64,000 nt of DNA from contig SVFD01000004.1 in NCBI GenBank assembly GCA_015057025.1, forward strand, positions 1-64,000, read 5' to 3'. The first letter of the stretch is position 1. The number at the start of each line of letters is the position of its first letter. This DNA comes from Lachnospiraceae bacterium. Its GTDB lineage: Bacteria; Bacillota; Clostridia; Lachnospirales; Lachnospiraceae. The notes beneath the pieces were generated by a model. That model was not told the DNA's origin and did not search any database. It saw only the letters and a program-made list of their open reading frames with translations. The position numbers and the translations under genes are program-made. Shown here piece by piece: positions 8,352 through 16,217 of this stretch.

Positions 8352-8459
8352 TTAATCAGTTTTATCGATGTGCCTATTCTTAAATATATAAGTTTTATTT
8401 AGAAAAAAGCAGTATTGTTTTAACAGATTAACGAACATTACGTTCTAACGCTAAGATTC

Positions 8460-8488
8460 AAAAAGGAACCTGTAAAGGTTCCTTTTTT
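8460..8488 (+). terminator. Terminator of the cold shock gene
   Basis: AAAAAGGAACC pairs with GGTTCCTTTTTT around a six-base loop, with the T tract on the plus strand. It is about 110 bp past the csp stop, leaving an unstructured AT-rich 3' leader-like stretch. Confidence 0.85.
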
Positions 8489-8504
8489 CATTTGGTTGTG
8501 TGAA

Positions 8505-8722
8505 GTTTCAAAGCGAGGAAGGGGGTTTAGATAGAAAAACGGTGTGTTATATTTTATATTTCTACAGAACGCGCTCTCGCTCGATTTCCTACGTAACAGT
8601 ACTAAACTCGCAGTGCATTACATTTCTGCTCGTTAAGTGCTGACGTAGTCAAAGGGTTCTTTCGGAATAAAAATATCCACACCGTATTATGTCAATATAA
8701 GTATACTTCCTCGCCTTGAAAC
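8505..8722. repeat. 218-bp long imperfect palindrome, MITE-like or structured RNA element
   Basis: The whole gap between the csp terminator and hisA folds on itself. The outer arms GTTTCAAAGCGAGGAAG (8505-8521) and its partner at 8706-8722 match at 16 of 17 bases. Moving inwards, ACGGTGTG (8539-8546) pairs with 8678-8685, AGAAC (8566-8570) with 8656-8660, CTACGT (8589-8594) with 8643-8648, and 8597-8607 with 8632-8642 at 9 of 11. All arms nest in register around a loop near 8608-8631. No open frame of useful length is present and no target-site duplication is obvious. It could be a miniature inverted-repeat transposon remnant or a dispersed hairpin repeat. Confidence 0.7.
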
Positions 8723-8730
8723 AATTCCGT

Positions 8731-9513
8731 CTATGAATTGAAATTACAGAACTTTACAATATCTTCAAAGGGCAAGTATCCCCCGAATAAGTCTAATGCA
8801 CTTCCGATAGTGGCATGTACTCTTCCGTTTCCCAGCTCTCTTAAAAGTGATAAATCTTCCATGGAATGGATTCCTCCGGCATAAGTGACTGCATTGCCTT
8901 CATAAGTTCCAAGCAATTTTACCAACTCCTGCTCAATCCCTTCTGCTTTGCCTTCCACATCCACAGCATGGATTAGGAATTCATCACAATACTTCTCTAA
9001 TTCTTGCAATAACTCAACGGTTACATACTCAGACGTTGCAGTCTGCCAGCGGTTGGTCATAATACAATAACCCTCTGCAGTCTTTTTACAACTCAAATCA
9101 AATACTATGTGTTCACGTCCTACCGCCTTACATAATGTCTTCATTTTGTTTCTTGAAAGAATATCTCCTTCAAACAAATATGAGGTTACAATAACATGAG
9201 AAGCGCCGGCATCAATAAATTCCTTAGCATTTCCGTTATGAATTCCTCCACCGACCTGCATTCCTCCGGGATATGCCTTTAAAGCATCTATAGCAGCCTG
9301 TTTGGTTGCCTCATAATATTCACTGTCGGATTTATTTAAAAGAATAATGTGACCGCCCTTTAAACCATTTTTACAATATAATTCAGCATAAAAAGCAGAG
9401 CCTTTTTCAGATACAAAATTTTCTTTTGCCTGATTTCCCTCATCTTTTAAACTGCTTCCCACAATCTGTTTTACTTTACCGTTATGTATATCAATACAAG
9501 GTCTGAATTCCAT
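8731..9513 (-). CDS. hisA: HisA, eukaryote-type (HIS6-like) ProFAR isomerase
   Basis: Isomerises phosphoribosylformimino-AICAR-phosphate in histidine biosynthesis. The 260-residue barrel resembles yeast HIS6 rather than ordinary bacterial HisA: it has FRPCIDIHNGKVKQIVG, the VIVTSYLF, VFDLSCKKT and EFLIHAVDVEG motifs and the C-terminal GSALDLFGG. I placed the start at 9513 (MEFRPC) because GGAGAG lies just upstream; a longer frame reaches 9591 but overlaps dapB. It lies 67 bp after dapB on the same strand, away from any other his gene in view. The long palindrome at 8505-8722 follows its stop. Confidence 0.88.
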   Translation of the reverse strand: MEFRPCIDIHNGKVKQIVGSSLKDEGNQAKENFVSEKGSAFYAELYCKNGLKGGHIILLNKSDSEYYEATKQAAIDALKAYPGGMQVGGGIHNGNAKEFIDAGASHVIVTSYLFEGDILSRNKMKTLCKAVGREHIVFDLSCKKTAEGYCIMTNRWQTATSEYVTVELLQELEKYCDEFLIHAVDVEGKAEGIEQELVKLLGTYEGNAVTYAGGIHSMEDLSLLRELGNGRVHATIGSALDLFGGYLPFEDIVKFCNFNS

Positions 9514-9580
9514 GATACTCTCCATAAAACATTCTTTTATCAACAATGGAGCCTTTATATGGGCTCCATTATCAATATCA

Positions 9581-10339
9581 CTATCCTTCAATTACATCCT
9601 GCATATTATACAAGCCTGCTTCTTTGCCTGCAAGGAATTTTGCCGCCTGTACGGCACCTTTACCGAATACAGCCTTGGAATATGCAGTATGGCTAAAGGT
9701 TATTACCTCATCTTCACCCGCAAAAATAACATCGTGATCACCTACTATAGTGCCTCCGCGAACAACAGCAAAACCGATTTCATTCTGGGAACGAGCTTCT
9801 CTCTTCTGACTTCTGTCAAATACATATTCATAGCGGTTATCCAACTCTTCATTAATGGAATCCGCCAATGCAAGTGCAGTTCCGCTGGGAGCATCTTTTT
9901 TAAGATTATGGTGCTTCTCTACTACTTCAATATCATAGCCCGCAGGTGCTAAAGTGCCTGCCGCTGTTTTTAACATTTTTAATAAAAGATTAATACCGAG
10001 AGACATATTTGCAGATTTTAAAACTGCTACTTTCTTAGATGTCTCTTCCACCAGACGAATCTGGCTTTCGTCAAGACCTGTTGTACAAAGTACTACCGGA
10101 GTCTGTGTTTTAACACAATAATCTAAAAGACCGTTTACCGCTGTTGCTGATGCAAAGTCAATAATAACGTCTGCTTTAACATCGCAGTCAGAGATTGTCT
10201 TGAATACCGGATATGTATTCTTAATTCCGTCAAAAGGATCAATGCCTGCCACAATTTCCATATCATTTTCCTGTGCAATCAGTCTGGTAATAACCTGTCC
10301 CATTTTACCGTTGCAACCATGCATAATTACTTTAATCAT
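9581..10339 (-). CDS. dapB: 4-hydroxy-tetrahydrodipicolinate reductase
   Basis: Reduces the DapA product to tetrahydrodipicolinate with NAD(P)H on the route to diaminopimelate and lysine. The 252-residue protein has the N-terminal MHGCNGKMGQ nucleotide-binding loop, the central EKHHNLKKDAPSGTAL motif that holds the catalytic histidine and lysine, and a C-terminal GKGAVQAAKFLAGK segment. GAGGAG precedes the ATG at 10339. It follows dapA by 75 bp, but a strong hairpin (10366-10393) separates them, so dapB may be expressed less than dapA or from read-through. Confidence 0.96.
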   Translation of the reverse strand: MIKVIMHGCNGKMGQVITRLIAQENDMEIVAGIDPFDGIKNTYPVFKTISDCDVKADVIIDFASATAVNGLLDYCVKTQTPVVLCTTGLDESQIRLVEETSKKVAVLKSANMSLGINLLLKMLKTAAGTLAPAGYDIEVVEKHHNLKKDAPSGTALALADSINEELDNRYEYVFDRSQKREARSQNEIGFAVVRGGTIVGDHDVIFAGEDEVITFSHTAYSKAVFGKGAVQAAKFLAGKEAGLYNMQDVIEG

Positions 10340-10365
10340 TCTTTTATCTCCTCACTATATTTTAT

Positions 10366-10393
10366 AAAAAGGCAGAGACGACTCTGCCTTTTC
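10366..10393 (-). terminator. Terminator-like hairpin between dapA and dapB
   Basis: AAAAGGCAGAG on the minus strand pairs with CTCTGCCTTTTT around a short TCGT loop, followed by a run of T. It lies 22 bp past the dapA stop and 27 bp before the dapB start. It probably attenuates transcription into dapB and hisA. Confidence 0.75.
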
Positions 10394-10414
10394 TCTTATC
10401 CTTATTAATTCAGC

Positions 10415-11299
10415 TTAGATTAAGCCGTATTTCTTCATTTCTTCTTCTAAAACCTTAGCATGTTCAGGTTCCATCTCTGTCAAAGGTCGTCTTACAGTGC
10501 CACCCTTGTTACCAAGAAGATTCATAGCCTTCTTAACCGGGATAGGATTTACTTCACAGAACAATGCATCAATCAAGGGAATTGCTTCTAACTGCATCTT
10601 ACGTGAACCTTCCACATCGCCTTCAAAGTACTTTGCGCAGATTTCGTGAGTCTGTCTGGGGGCAACATTGGATAATACGGAAAGAACACCTTTGCCGCCC
10701 AATGCAAGCATGGGAACAATCTGGTCATCATTACCGCTGTATACATCTACACAACCATCTGCCAATGCAAGAAGATGAGCTGTCTGTGATAAATCACCGG
10801 TAGCATCCTTAACACCAACGATGTTGGGAACGTCCTTGCAAAGTCTTACGATAGTCTTAGGCTGAATGTTAACGCCGGTTCTTCCGGGAATGTTATAAAG
10901 AATCACAGGAATCTTAATAGAATCCGCAATCATCTTAAAATGCTCATACAAGCCCTGCTGTGTTGCCTTATTATAATAAGGTGAAACAACCAAAACAGCA
11001 TCTGCGCCAAGCTTCTCAGCTTCCTGTGAAAGATAAATAGCGGTAGCGGTACAGTTAGAACCTGTTCCTGCAATAACCGGAAGTCTTCCTGCAACCTGCT
11101 TCACACAAAAACCAACAACTTCCAAATGTTCTTCATGAGATAAAGTAGATGCTTCACCTGTGGTTCCGCAAACCAAAATAGCATCTGTTCCACCTGCAAT
11201 CTGAAGCTCTATATTCTCTGCAAATTTCTCGTAATCCACTTCCCCGTTTTCTTTAAAGGGAGTTATAATAGCAACACCTGCTCCGGTAAAAACTGACAT
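10415..11299 (-). CDS. dapA: 4-hydroxy-tetrahydrodipicolinate synthase
   Basis: Condenses pyruvate with aspartate semialdehyde, the first step specific to lysine and diaminopimelate. The 294-residue barrel shows the CGTTGEASTLSHEEH substrate loop, YNIPGRTGVN with the catalytic tyrosine, and GVKDATGDL with the Schiff-base lysine. GGAGGAG precedes the ATG at 11299. A strong promoter at 11358-11386 embedded in a nested palindrome drives it. With ddh at 29553-30536 the organism can use the dehydrogenase branch from tetrahydrodipicolinate to meso-DAP. Confidence 0.97.
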   Translation of the reverse strand: MSVFTGAGVAIITPFKENGEVDYEKFAENIELQIAGGTDAILVCGTTGEASTLSHEEHLEVVGFCVKQVAGRLPVIAGTGSNCTATAIYLSQEAEKLGADAVLVVSPYYNKATQQGLYEHFKMIADSIKIPVILYNIPGRTGVNIQPKTIVRLCKDVPNIVGVKDATGDLSQTAHLLALADGCVDVYSGNDDQIVPMLALGGKGVLSVLSNVAPRQTHEICAKYFEGDVEGSRKMQLEAIPLIDALFCEVNPIPVKKAMNLLGNKGGTVRRPLTEMEPEHAKVLEEEMKKYGLI

Positions 11300-11335
11300 A
11301 TACGTCTCCTCCTGACTAGTCTGATATACCTATGT

Positions 11336-11412
11336 AAAAGGCATTTTTCTGCGTATAATCATAACACTACGCGTCGATTATGTCAACGCGCAGTGTTATA
11401 AAAAATGCCTTT
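11336..11412. repeat. Nested palindrome containing the dapA promoter
   Basis: An outer perfect 12-bp inverted repeat (11337-11348 with 11401-11412) encloses an inner 13-bp inverted repeat with one mismatch (11361-11373 with 11387-11399). The inner arms overlap the spacer and flank the -35 of the dapA promoter. On the minus strand the outer repeat directly follows the ssb stop and ends in TTTT, so it may terminate ssb transcripts. The inner repeat could be an operator. Confidence 0.7.
11358..11386 (-). promoter_or_regulatory. dapA promoter
   Basis: TTGACA (11381-11386) and TATGAT (11358-11363) with a 17-base spacer. The predicted start near 11351 leaves a leader of about 50 bases, too short for a lysine riboswitch, so control is more likely by a protein at the overlapping inverted repeat or is absent. 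Confidence 0.8.
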
Positions 11413-11418
11413 GTGGAT

Positions 11419-12066
11419 TTATACTTCAATTTCAGAATCATCCTCTAATTCTTCTAATTTACTGACGGATACTTCATAAGCTACTCTTCTCTCCGCTTCC
11501 GTGTCCGAAATCTTCTTCACATATTCCCTGCTTTGGATTCTTCCCCAAATGGCACAACGGGTACCAACCTCAAAACCGGAAGCAAAACGGGCATTTCTTC
11601 CCCAACAAATACAAGGTATGTAATCTGACTTTCCGTATGGTCTGTTTACCGCTAATAAAAGGTCTGCAATTTCTCTCCCCAAAGGGGTCTTCCGGTAAAT
11701 GGGTGCCTTACAGATATAACCATCTAAGAAAATCTGATTTGTTTTACTGCTCTCACCTATCTCTTCAATAAATTCTATCTCTCGTGCAAATACAGACAAT
11801 ACCAGTTTATTCTTGCGCTCCTCATGTCTGTTGTAGGAACGAAACTGTCCGGTCACCATGATTTTAGTGCCGCGATAATCTTTTGTGACATCCAGTAATC
11901 TTTCTGATACCATAAGGGGAATTACATCAGCAGACTCGCTTAAACGTGTTACAAGCACATCCACCATATAAAACCCTTCTCCGTAAATCTCGTGGCTAAA
12001 TGAGAATTCGCCAACGATTTCTCCCATAATCACCACCTGATTGTTTTCAATTACCTTATCTGTCAT
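11419..12066 (-). CDS. Tandem OB-fold single-stranded DNA-binding protein
   Basis: The 215-residue protein appears to contain two SSB-like OB folds. The first (about 8-105) has NQVVIMGEIVGEF, and the second (about 111-205) has IFLDGYICKAPIYRKTPLG, then YIPCICWGRNARFA and GTRCAIWGRIQSREY, which closely follow the canonical SSB strand pattern. The acidic tail (ELEDDSEIEV) resembles but does not match the usual DDDIPF-type C-terminal tip. Ordinary bacterial SSB has one OB fold in about 150-180 residues, so this is an accessory or divergent SSB. It is probably a single-gene unit between ilvE and dapA. Confidence 0.75.
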   Translation of the reverse strand: MTDKVIENNQVVIMGEIVGEFSFSHEIYGEGFYMVDVLVTRLSESADVIPLMVSERLLDVTKDYRGTKIMVTGQFRSYNRHEERKNKLVLSVFAREIEFIEEIGESSKTNQIFLDGYICKAPIYRKTPLGREIADLLLAVNRPYGKSDYIPCICWGRNARFASGFEVGTRCAIWGRIQSREYVKKISDTEAERRVAYEVSVSKLEELEDDSEIEV

Positions 12067-12370
12067 TTCTGTTCTCCCTTCTTTGTTTCTTTCACAAAAG
12101 AATTTTTTCTATCATGCACTAATATATATATTCATCTACCGTGCATGAAATGACTGTTTTTTGTAAACGTTGCTTATGTAAAAATCGCATAAATCGCCAA
12201 CGCTTTTTCGTCCTCAAATATTTTATGCGAAGGATTTTTTCAATAACACTCCCCTAATGGTAACAATTGTTTGTGAATTTTTAATGGGTAAACCCGTTAT
12301 TTTTTATTTTTACATAAAAAAAGCGCAGACTGCCTAAACAATCTGCGCAAATATATTTTACTATTTAAGA
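12067..12370. other. Intergenic region with several hairpins upstream of the SSB-like gene
   Basis: This 304-bp gap holds no plausible gene. It contains the ilvE terminator (12316-12348), a small GGGTAAACCC hairpin near 12285-12296, an inverted repeat of TCGCATAAA near 12187-12231 and a CATGCAC/GTGCATG pair (12113-12119 with 12141-12147). The last lies close to the SSB-like start and might be an operator. I could not define a confident promoter here. Confidence 0.4.
12316..12348 (-). terminator. ilvE terminator
   Basis: On the minus strand GCGCAGATTG pairs with the GTCTGCGC arm and is followed by seven T residues. It begins 23 bp past the ilvE stop. Confidence 0.88.
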
Positions 12371-13438
12371 TTATTCTACAACTACTACCCAGCCTTCAGG
12401 ACCTTCAATTTTACCTAACTGAATGCCTGTTACGGTATCATAAAGCTTCTGGCTTAATTCTCCAATACCGCCATCTTTAATCTGAACTACTTCATCACCT
12501 TTTCTTAAGTGACCTACAGGAGAAATAACAGCTGCCGTACCGGTACCCCAAACTTCTTCCAAGGTTCCGTTCTGTGCCGCTTCAAAGAGTTCATCAGCAG
12601 AAATCTTTCTTTCTTCTACAGGATAACCCCATGACTGACAAAGTTCAATACAGCTTCTTCTGGTTACACCGGGTAAAATACTGCCGTTTAATGCAGGAGT
12701 AATAACAGTTCCGTTAATCTTAAAGAAGATATTCATGGCACCAACTTCTTCGATGTACTTTCTTTCTACGCCGTCAAGCCAAAGAACCTGTGAATAACCC
12801 TCATCATGAGCCTTAACCTGAGCCTTCAAGCTTGCCACATAGTTAGCACCTGCCTTAGCTTCACCAAGCCCGCCGCGTACTGCTCTTACATATTCATCTT
12901 CAATCCAAATCTTAACAGGGTTGAGACCTTCAGGATAATAAGCACCAACCGGTGACAAAATAATAATAAACTTATATGTAGAAGAAGGACGCACACCGAG
13001 GAACGGATCTGTTGCAATAATAAAAGGTCTGATATAAAGAGAGGTTCCGGGCTTAGTGGGAATCCAATCTTTATCTACCTTAACAAGTTCCTTGATTGCC
13101 TGAAGAAAATCTTCTGCAGGAATGGTAGGAATACAGATTCTTTCATTTGTATTATTCGCTCTTTCAATATTCTTGTCAGGTCTGAAAAGCAATACCTTTC
13201 CTTCTTCTGACTTATATGCTTTCATACCCTCAAACATTTCCTGTCCGTAATGAAATACCATTGCAGAAGGCTCTAATGAAATAGGAGCATAAGGTACGAT
13301 TCTTGCATCATTCCAACCCTTTTCAACACTATAGTCCATTACAAACATATGGTCCGTAAAAATTGTACCGAATGTTAACGGATTATCTTTTCCGGGTTTT
13401 TCTTTGGGTGTCTGTGTTAATTCATATCTGATATTCAT
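12371..13438 (-). CDS. ilvE: Branched-chain amino acid aminotransferase
   Basis: Transaminates 2-oxo acids to valine, leucine and isoleucine with PLP. At 355 residues it belongs to the longer BCAT group (fold type IV). It shows FHYGQEMFEGMKAY, RPDKNIERAN, the GGLGEAKAGANYVASL segment with the PLP lysine, an EEVGAMNIFF loop and a WGTGTAAVISPVG phosphate loop. GGGAG precedes the ATG. It is monocistronic, with promoter 13507-13534 and terminator 12316-12348; the short leader leaves no room for a T-box. Confidence 0.96.
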   Translation of the reverse strand: MNIRYELTQTPKEKPGKDNPLTFGTIFTDHMFVMDYSVEKGWNDARIVPYAPISLEPSAMVFHYGQEMFEGMKAYKSEEGKVLLFRPDKNIERANNTNERICIPTIPAEDFLQAIKELVKVDKDWIPTKPGTSLYIRPFIIATDPFLGVRPSSTYKFIIILSPVGAYYPEGLNPVKIWIEDEYVRAVRGGLGEAKAGANYVASLKAQVKAHDEGYSQVLWLDGVERKYIEEVGAMNIFFKINGTVITPALNGSILPGVTRRSCIELCQSWGYPVEERKISADELFEAAQNGTLEEVWGTGTAAVISPVGHLRKGDEVVQIKDGGIGELSQKLYDTVTGIQLGKIEGPEGWVVVVE

Positions 13439-13506
13439 TTTTCTCTCCCTTCGAGTGTCTGATACGCTCTCTTTATTAACATTTAAACATGTTATATTAT
13501 TTTTTT

Positions 13507-13534
13507 ATTATATTCTTCTCGTCCCAAAAGTCAA
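13507..13534 (-). promoter_or_regulatory. ilvE promoter
   Basis: TTGACT (13529-13534) and TATAAT (13507-13512), 16 bases apart, about 70 bp before the start codon. The leader is AT-rich and unstructured. Confidence 0.75.
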
Positions 13535-13616
13535 CCTCTTCTATTTCTTCTTTTATATAGAATATTTTGAAAGGATATGATAAAATATATGTTATTATTA
13601 GAACAGGAGGTTAGAA

Positions 13617-14708
13617 ATGAATCGTCTTATTCAAAAATTGCGTTTATTAATTGTAAAAGACGTCAGTGACGAAAAAGAAACCAAAGACTTAGCGGTTCTG
13701 CTTCGCGTTCTCTCTCTTGTTTATATTGCATATTACATATTTGCTGCTATTTTTTTAGCTCTTTTATTCCACTATACGCATGCTTTTATCGCTTTAATTT
13801 GTGCAGGACTGCTCAGCGGATGTTTTATCAGTACCTATGATAATCAAACCAGATTAGCTTTAAGACTGTTTAATGTGGTTACCATCGCCAGTGCTTCTTA
13901 TTTTACTTTAGCAACAGGTTGGTCTATGAACTTCCAATGGAATATATTAATTTCTATTTTGGTTCTCTTCTACAGTCTGGAAATTAAAATGAGTCAAAAA
14001 TTACGATATATGAAGCTTTTGTTTACACTAATCGTAGCTCTGGCTGTTTTTACACACATGGCACCACCCTACAGACAGGGAAGTGAATTGTTTTCTTTCT
14101 TTTTCCAAACCATACATGCCTTCTTCTATGGTGGTATGCTTTGTACCCTTGCTTATTGTTATTGTACCAAATTTAATCTTGCGGAAGACAAACTCCGACA
14201 GTCTAATAAAAAGTTAATCGAGATGGCCTCTTTAGATGCCCTGACACAATTACCAAATCGCCGAAGCATGACAGAGCATTTAAACGTTTTAGTTTATGAA
14301 AATGACCGCACCGGCAAACCTTTTTGTATAGCAATCGGCGATGTGGACTTTTTTAAGCGCGTCAACGATACCTACGGACACGACACCGGTGACTATGTTC
14401 TTACTACCCTTGCCCAAATGTTCCAAAACATTGTAAAAGGCCGTGGCAAAGTAGCACGTTGGGGTGGGGAAGAATTTCTCTTCTGTTTCGAAGGGATGAA
14501 TGTCCAACAGGCTCGTGCCGCCCTGGAAGTTCTTCGTTTACAAATTGAAAAATACAACTTTCAGTTTAAAGATCAGAATCTCAAACTTACAATGACCTTT
14601 GGCTTGGAAGAATATTCTCAGATTATCGGGATAGAAGCAGCGATTTCCAAAGCAGATGGGAAGCTTTATGAAGGTAAGAGTAACGGACGAAATCAGGTTG
14701 TTTATTAA
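13617..14708 (+). CDS. Membrane-bound diguanylate cyclase (GGDEF)
   Basis: Makes cyclic di-GMP from two GTP. The 363-residue protein has about six hydrophobic helices in residues 25-180, a short coiled linker, then a GGDEF domain opening with DALTQLPNRRSMTEHL and carrying the active GGEEF form of the signature (RWGGEEFLF, near residue 280). The allosteric RxxD inhibitory site five residues before the signature is not obvious. The membrane part has no recognisable named sensor fold to my eye. AGGAGG stands seven bases before the ATG. The gene is alone on the plus strand, with a bidirectional terminator shared with folA. Confidence 0.92.
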   Translation: MNRLIQKLRLLIVKDVSDEKETKDLAVLLRVLSLVYIAYYIFAAIFLALLFHYTHAFIALICAGLLSGCFISTYDNQTRLALRLFNVVTIASASYFTLATGWSMNFQWNILISILVLFYSLEIKMSQKLRYMKLLFTLIVALAVFTHMAPPYRQGSELFSFFFQTIHAFFYGGMLCTLAYCYCTKFNLAEDKLRQSNKKLIEMASLDALTQLPNRRSMTEHLNVLVYENDRTGKPFCIAIGDVDFFKRVNDTYGHDTGDYVLTTLAQMFQNIVKGRGKVARWGGEEFLFCFEGMNVQQARAALEVLRLQIEKYNFQFKDQNLKLTMTFGLEEYSQIIGIEAAISKADGKLYEGKSNGRNQVVY

Positions 14709-14726
14709 TTTGAATTAAGAAATAAG

Positions 14727-14764
14727 AAAAACAGGCATTGTTTACATAACTTTGCCTGTTTTTT
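14727..14764. terminator. Bidirectional terminator between the GGDEF gene and folA
   Basis: AAAAACAGGCA pairs with TGCCTGTTTTTT around a 15-base loop, with A and T tracts on both sides. It serves the plus-strand cyclase gene and the minus-strand folA. Confidence 0.85.
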
Positions 14765-14777
14765 ACTTTATAAAATA

Positions 14778-15290
14778 TTATTTTACCCGTTCATACTTTG
14801 TAAATGTATATGTGATATCAAAATAGGTCTGTTCTTCACTTTCTTCCACAAGCTTCCATTCTGCATCCTCATCCAAATTGGGAAAATATGCATCCGCCTC
14901 GTATTGGTGTTCTATTTTGGTAATATAAGCCTCTTTGCAATAAGGTAAAAATTGACGATATACTGTTTCTCCACCAATGATATAGATACTCTCTTCATCA
15001 TATTTTTTAATCTCTTCCAAGACTTCTTCAACACTGTGAACAATAATTTCGCCATTTAAACTTTCACGGTGTTCTTTCGTCATTACAATATTTACTCTAT
15101 CTTTTAGGGGCTTACTGCCCGGAAATGACTCTAATGTCTTTCTTCCCATTACTACTACATTTCCCGTAGTTTTCTCGCGAAAGAATCTCTGGTCTGCAGG
15201 GATACGCACCAATAATTCATTTTTACATCCGATGCCCCAATTGGCATCCACGGCTACAATTAACTTCATTCTATACTTCGGTACCGCCAT
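14778..15290 (-). CDS. folA: Dihydrofolate reductase
   Basis: Reduces dihydrofolate to tetrahydrofolate with NADPH, recycling the folate oxidised by ThyA. The 170-residue protein shows IVAVDANWGIGCKNELL at the N-terminus, the catalytic acid within RIPADQRFF, VVVMGRKTLESFP for the nucleotide, and the IYIIGGETVYRQFLP motif. The chosen ATG at 15290 has a strong AGGAGGAGG; an internal Met at residue 8 would match the shorter start of most homologues but lacks such a site. It follows thyA by 54 bp in one operon. Confidence 0.94.
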   Translation of the reverse strand: MAVPKYRMKLIVAVDANWGIGCKNELLVRIPADQRFFREKTTGNVVVMGRKTLESFPGSKPLKDRVNIVMTKEHRESLNGEIIVHSVEEVLEEIKKYDEESIYIIGGETVYRQFLPYCKEAYITKIEHQYEADAYFPNLDEDAEWKLVEESEEQTYFDITYTFTKYERVK

Positions 15291-15344
15291 ATAACGGACC
15301 TCCTCCTTCTGTTGTTGGACTTTCTTATTTTGTAGTTTACATAA

Positions 15345-16193
15345 TTATATCGCAATAGGAATATTCTCAATCTGAGGTCCCGTAACATAATTTTCAACCT
15401 TAACATCATGTCTGGTAAACTGATAAAAATCTTTTATCTCCGGATTTAACCAAAACTGTGGTGCATCATAAGTAGGTCGTTCAATCAATTCCTTAATAAT
15501 AGGAATATGTCTGTCGTATATATGTGCATCTGCAATAACATGTACCAATTCTCCCACCTTCATATCACACACCTGAGCAAGCATATGTAAAAGAACGGAA
15601 TACTGCACCACATTCCAGTTATTTGCTGCCAGCACGTCTTGGGAACGCTGATTTAAAATACCGTTTAAGGTAAGTTTATCATCTCCCGGTTTCTGCGTTA
15701 CGTTAAATGTCATGCTGTAAGCACAAGGATATAAATTCATCTCGTGCAAATCCTGATGTACATAAATATTCGTCATAATTCGGCGACTGAAAGGATTATT
15801 CTTCAAATCATAAATCACTCTATCTACTTGGTCCATCATACCTTCTTTATATTGATGCTTTACACTCATCTGGTAACCATATGCCTTACCGATAGAACCA
15901 TTTTCATCTGCCCACTCATCCCAGATATGACTGTGTAAATCATTCACATTATTGGATTTTTGCTGCCAAATCCAAAGCATTTCGTCGGTAGCACTCTTTA
16001 ATGCAGTTTTTCTTAATGTAATCAAAGGAAATTCTTTGGATAAATCATAACGGTTTACTACACCGAATTTCTTAATGGTATATGCACTGGTGCCGTCTTC
16101 CCACTTCGGTCTTACCTTTTCCCCTTCGGTACTGGTGCCGTTTTCAAGGATATCCTTACACATATTGATAAAAATTTGATCTGCGTAGCTCAT
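15345..16193 (-). CDS. thyA: Thymidylate synthase, Bacillus subtilis ThyA-like
   Basis: Methylates dUMP to dTMP with methylenetetrahydrofolate. At 282 residues it resembles the B. subtilis ThyA subgroup more than E. coli ThyA: LLWIWQQ-type helix, KSNNVNDLHSHIWDEW, and the active-site segment NLYPCAYSMTF, where Cys is the nucleophile. Later motifs include NQRSQDVLAANNWNVVQYSVL and ADAHIYDRHI for dUMP binding. It lies between yigZ (24 bp) and folA (54 bp), the common thyA-folA pairing. Confidence 0.95.
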   Translation of the reverse strand: MSYADQIFINMCKDILENGTSTEGEKVRPKWEDGTSAYTIKKFGVVNRYDLSKEFPLITLRKTALKSATDEMLWIWQQKSNNVNDLHSHIWDEWADENGSIGKAYGYQMSVKHQYKEGMMDQVDRVIYDLKNNPFSRRIMTNIYVHQDLHEMNLYPCAYSMTFNVTQKPGDDKLTLNGILNQRSQDVLAANNWNVVQYSVLLHMLAQVCDMKVGELVHVIADAHIYDRHIPIIKELIERPTYDAPQFWLNPEIKDFYQFTRHDVKVENYVTGPQIENIPIAI

Positions 16194-16217
16194 AGTTCCC
16201 CCTTATATTTGTTCTTT

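Noticed and set aside
12184-12242. Possible RNA thermometer or riboswitch upstream of the SSB-like gene
   Set aside because: The stem is imperfect, no promoter is clear and no known motif is visible, so I left it in the intergenic note.
13439-13505. T-box or leader peptide upstream of ilvE
   Set aside because: The predicted leader is only about 60 bases, with no branched-chain codon run, T-box core or terminator.
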